In this document: one piece after another, positions 4,020 through 5,691 of the stretch
How the letters are laid out: every line of letters begins with the position of its first letter
How positions within the stretch are numbered: position 1 is the stretch's first letter
Assembly: GCA_028711925.1 (NCBI GenBank)
Contig: JAQTRH010000066.1
Location: 1-5,691 of the forward strand
DNA length: 5,691 nt
Reading direction: 5' to 3'
From: Candidatus Nanoarchaeia archaeon
Lineage (GTDB): Archaea > Nanobdellota > Nanobdellia > Woesearchaeales > CG1-02-33-12
Notes under the pieces: generated by a model
The model's database searches: none
What the model saw: the letters and a program-made list of their open reading frames with translations, nothing else
Told to the model about the DNA's origin: nothing
Program-made: the position numbers and the translations under genes

Positions 4020-5691
4020 TTATGATGAAACACTGCTTACATGCTCTTCCTTAGTTACTTTCATTATATTGTTCACAAAGCTTTCTATCTTGCTTTCATG
4101 AGAGACAATTATTGACTGCCTTGCATCAAGCTCATCGAACACATTTTTAACTTTGTCAAGCTGGTTGGTTGAAAAGCCGTCTGTTGGCTCATCAAGAATT
4201 ATTATATCCTTTGTTTTTATCCCTTCAACAATATCATTTATAACCTTATTCAGCGCAAGCCTGTAAGCCAAAGCAAGAGATGTTCTTTCTCCTCCGCTTA
4301 AATGCTCAATGCTTGTCTCATACTCATTCTGCTCTATCACAGGAGTAAATTCCTCGTCTAATCTTGAAGTAATATTCTCCTCTTCCATTAGGATATTAAA
4401 CCATTTTTTAAACAATTCATTAAATTCCTGATGAACCTTGAGCATAACCTGCCTTTCCATCATCGACATTAATTTAACAAAATATTCATCAATCCAGTTT
4501 CTTAATTGCTTAAGATAATCTAGCTTGTTTTTTGCCTTTTCTTTTTCGTTTATTTCCTTTTCCAGGCTTTCTATTGTTTTTTCAATTCCCTCTGTTTCTT
4601 TATCAAGCTCTGCCTTATTTATTTCAAGCTGCTTTTCATTTTCAAGAAGAGTTTCATGTTCTTTTCTTATTTTATTGTATTCATCATATATTTTTTCAAA
4701 TCCCTTAAGCTGCTCATTTAAGCTTAACTTTTCATTATTTATTCCGCCTACATCTCTTTTCAATGATGCAACATATCTTGACTTTTCCTCTATATTCTTT
4801 TCTTTTTCATTCCTTAAATTTATCATGTTTTGCTTTTCATTTAATTTGCTTTTTGAATCATTTATTTTTTTCAAAACTTCTTTTAGTTCAGATATTTCCT
4901 TTTTCTCTTTTTCCACATCCGTTAATTTTAGGGAATCAAACTCTTTTTTTAGTTCCTGCTCCTCGGAATAAACAATTTCAAGAATTTTACTTTTTTCATC
5001 TATATCTTTTGAATTTGTTTCAAGGTTTTTTATCTCGCTTTTTAAGACCTCAAAATTCTTTTCCTTTTCATTTATTTCATTGAATAATTTTTTTGTTTTT
5101 TCCAGCTCTTCAATAAATTCTTTCTTGCTTCCATTTTGTTTTTTTATTTTTTCCGATAGCTCTTCAATATTTTTATTTTCTTCATCCTTTATTTTTTTCT
5201 TGTGCTCTTCTGTTAATTCCTGAGCGCATGTAGGGCATTTGTTGTTTTCAAGAACTGTTTTTTTTATGTTTTCTGATCTTTGCTTTTTTGTCTGTGATTC
5301 GCTTATAGAATAATTTAATTCGTTAATATTTTTTTCAAGCTCTTCTATTTTTTCCTGAATTTTTTGCTTTTTATTCAGCTCGCTTTTTATTTTTTCAAGA
5401 AGCTGTTTTTTTTCAGAAATCTGCCTTAAGATATCTTGCTTTTGCTGTGTTTCTTTTTCTAATTGGTTTTTTCTTTCATTTAGGTAGTTTATTTTTTCAT
5501 TTAATTCTGTTTTTCTTTGAAAGATATTGTTGTATCTTTCCTGTTTTTCACTTATTTTTTCTTCAATTTCTTTTTCGTTCTGCCTTATTATTTCTTTTTT
5601 AATATTTTTTTTTTTATTGTTAATTTCCTGTTTTTCTTTTTCATGTATTTTTATATTTTTGTTTTTATTTTGTATTATCTTTACCTTTTCC
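4020..5691 (-). CDS. rad50: Rad50/SbcC-type SMC ATPase, C-terminal part
   Basis: 556 residues are visible with no stop. The N-terminal ATPase half with Walker A, about a third of a typical Rad50, lies beyond the window. Visible residues 1-150 are heptad-like coiled coil rich in K, E, I, N and Q. CPTC at 152-155 is the zinc hook through which two Rad50 molecules join. The returning coil runs to about 400. The ATPase lobe has the signature LSGGERTS at 464-471, Walker B DIIILDEP with catalytic E501, D-loop PTDGFS and the switch histidine in IIVSHES (H531). With Mre11, Rad50 binds and processes DNA double-strand breaks in the cell interior. Archaeal rad50 often sits beside mre11, which could lie past the window end. 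The coil is biased to Lys and Glu codons made of A and G, so the plus strand is extremely T-rich. Rad50 is favoured over other SMC proteins because of the hook. Confidence 0.93.
   Translation of the reverse strand, partial: EKVKIIQNKNKNIKIHEKEKQEINNKKKNIKKEIIRQNEKEIEEKISEKQERYNNIFQRKTELNEKINYLNERKNQLEKETQQKQDILRQISEKKQLLEKIKSELNKKQKIQEKIEELEKNINELNYSISESQTKKQRSENIKKTVLENNKCPTCAQELTEEHKKKIKDEENKNIEELSEKIKKQNGSKKEFIEELEKTKKLFNEINEKEKNFEVLKSEIKNLETNSKDIDEKSKILEIVYSEEQELKKEFDSLKLTDVEKEKKEISELKEVLKKINDSKSKLNEKQNMINLRNEKEKNIEEKSRYVASLKRDVGGINNEKLSLNEQLKGFEKIYDEYNKIRKEHETLLENEKQLEINKAELDKETEGIEKTIESLEKEINEKEKAKNKLDYLKQLRNWIDEYFVKLMSMMERQVMLKVHQEFNELFKKWFNILMEEENITSRLDEEFTPVIEQNEYETSIEHLSGGERTSLALAYRLALNKVINDIVEGIKTKDIIILDEPTDGFSTNQLDKVKNVFDELDARQSIIVSHESKIESFVNNIMKVTKEEHVSSVSS

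Noticed and set aside
4914..4916. GTG as start of a 298-residue protein
   Set aside because: The frame stays open upstream to the window end and includes the CPTC zinc hook, so this GTG is an internal valine codon of Rad50.
4525..5083. Two long plus-strand open frames rich in Phe, Ser and Leu
   Set aside because: They are opposite the Rad50 coiled coil. Lys/Glu-rich coding read backwards gives Phe/Ser/Leu-rich frames with few stops.

Overview
The window looks like a piece of an AT-rich archaeal genome, probably from a small-genome DPANN-type lineage; that placement is inference. The archaeal signals are clear. There are two tRNA genes with introns and no encoded CCA, one of them carrying an intron in the T-loop. 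TATA boxes lie about 26 bases upstream of the likely transcription starts, and one gene looks leaderless. There is also a Rad50-type ATPase with a zinc hook, and a winged-helix protein of the SSO10a/HTH_45 type.

Layout, left to right. Positions 1-425 (minus) hold the start of a small membrane protein with a PLDc_N-like hairpin followed by a PspC domain. A 110-base divergent promoter region separates it from a plus-strand pair: a seven-helix membrane protein (536-1198) and, 2 bases later, a small winged-helix protein (1201-1473). Everything further right is on the minus strand. This is tRNA-Tyr(GTA) with a 51-base intron (1479-1601); a secreted or anchored protein with one transmembrane helix and Ig-like domains (1626-3083); a GNAT acetyltransferase (3161-3700); tRNA-Pro(GGG) with a 104-base T-loop intron (3804-3981); and the C-terminal two thirds of Rad50 (4020-5691, start outside the window).

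The most unusual part is 3722-3981. The tRNA-Pro gene is interrupted between bases 59 and 60, where an exact 4-bp bulge-helix-bulge pairing can be drawn. Most of the intron is one copy of a roughly 80-base structured repeat. A second, diverged copy begins 2 bases after the tRNA 3' end. The two copies share a 15-base identical block. They also form the same two hairpins with compensatory base changes, so the fold appears to be maintained.

Both tRNA genes have their TATA box at a distance that puts transcription start at, or one base before, the mature tRNA 5' end. Nanoarchaeum equitans, which lacks RNase P, shows this arrangement. Whether this organism also lacks RNase P cannot be told from the window.
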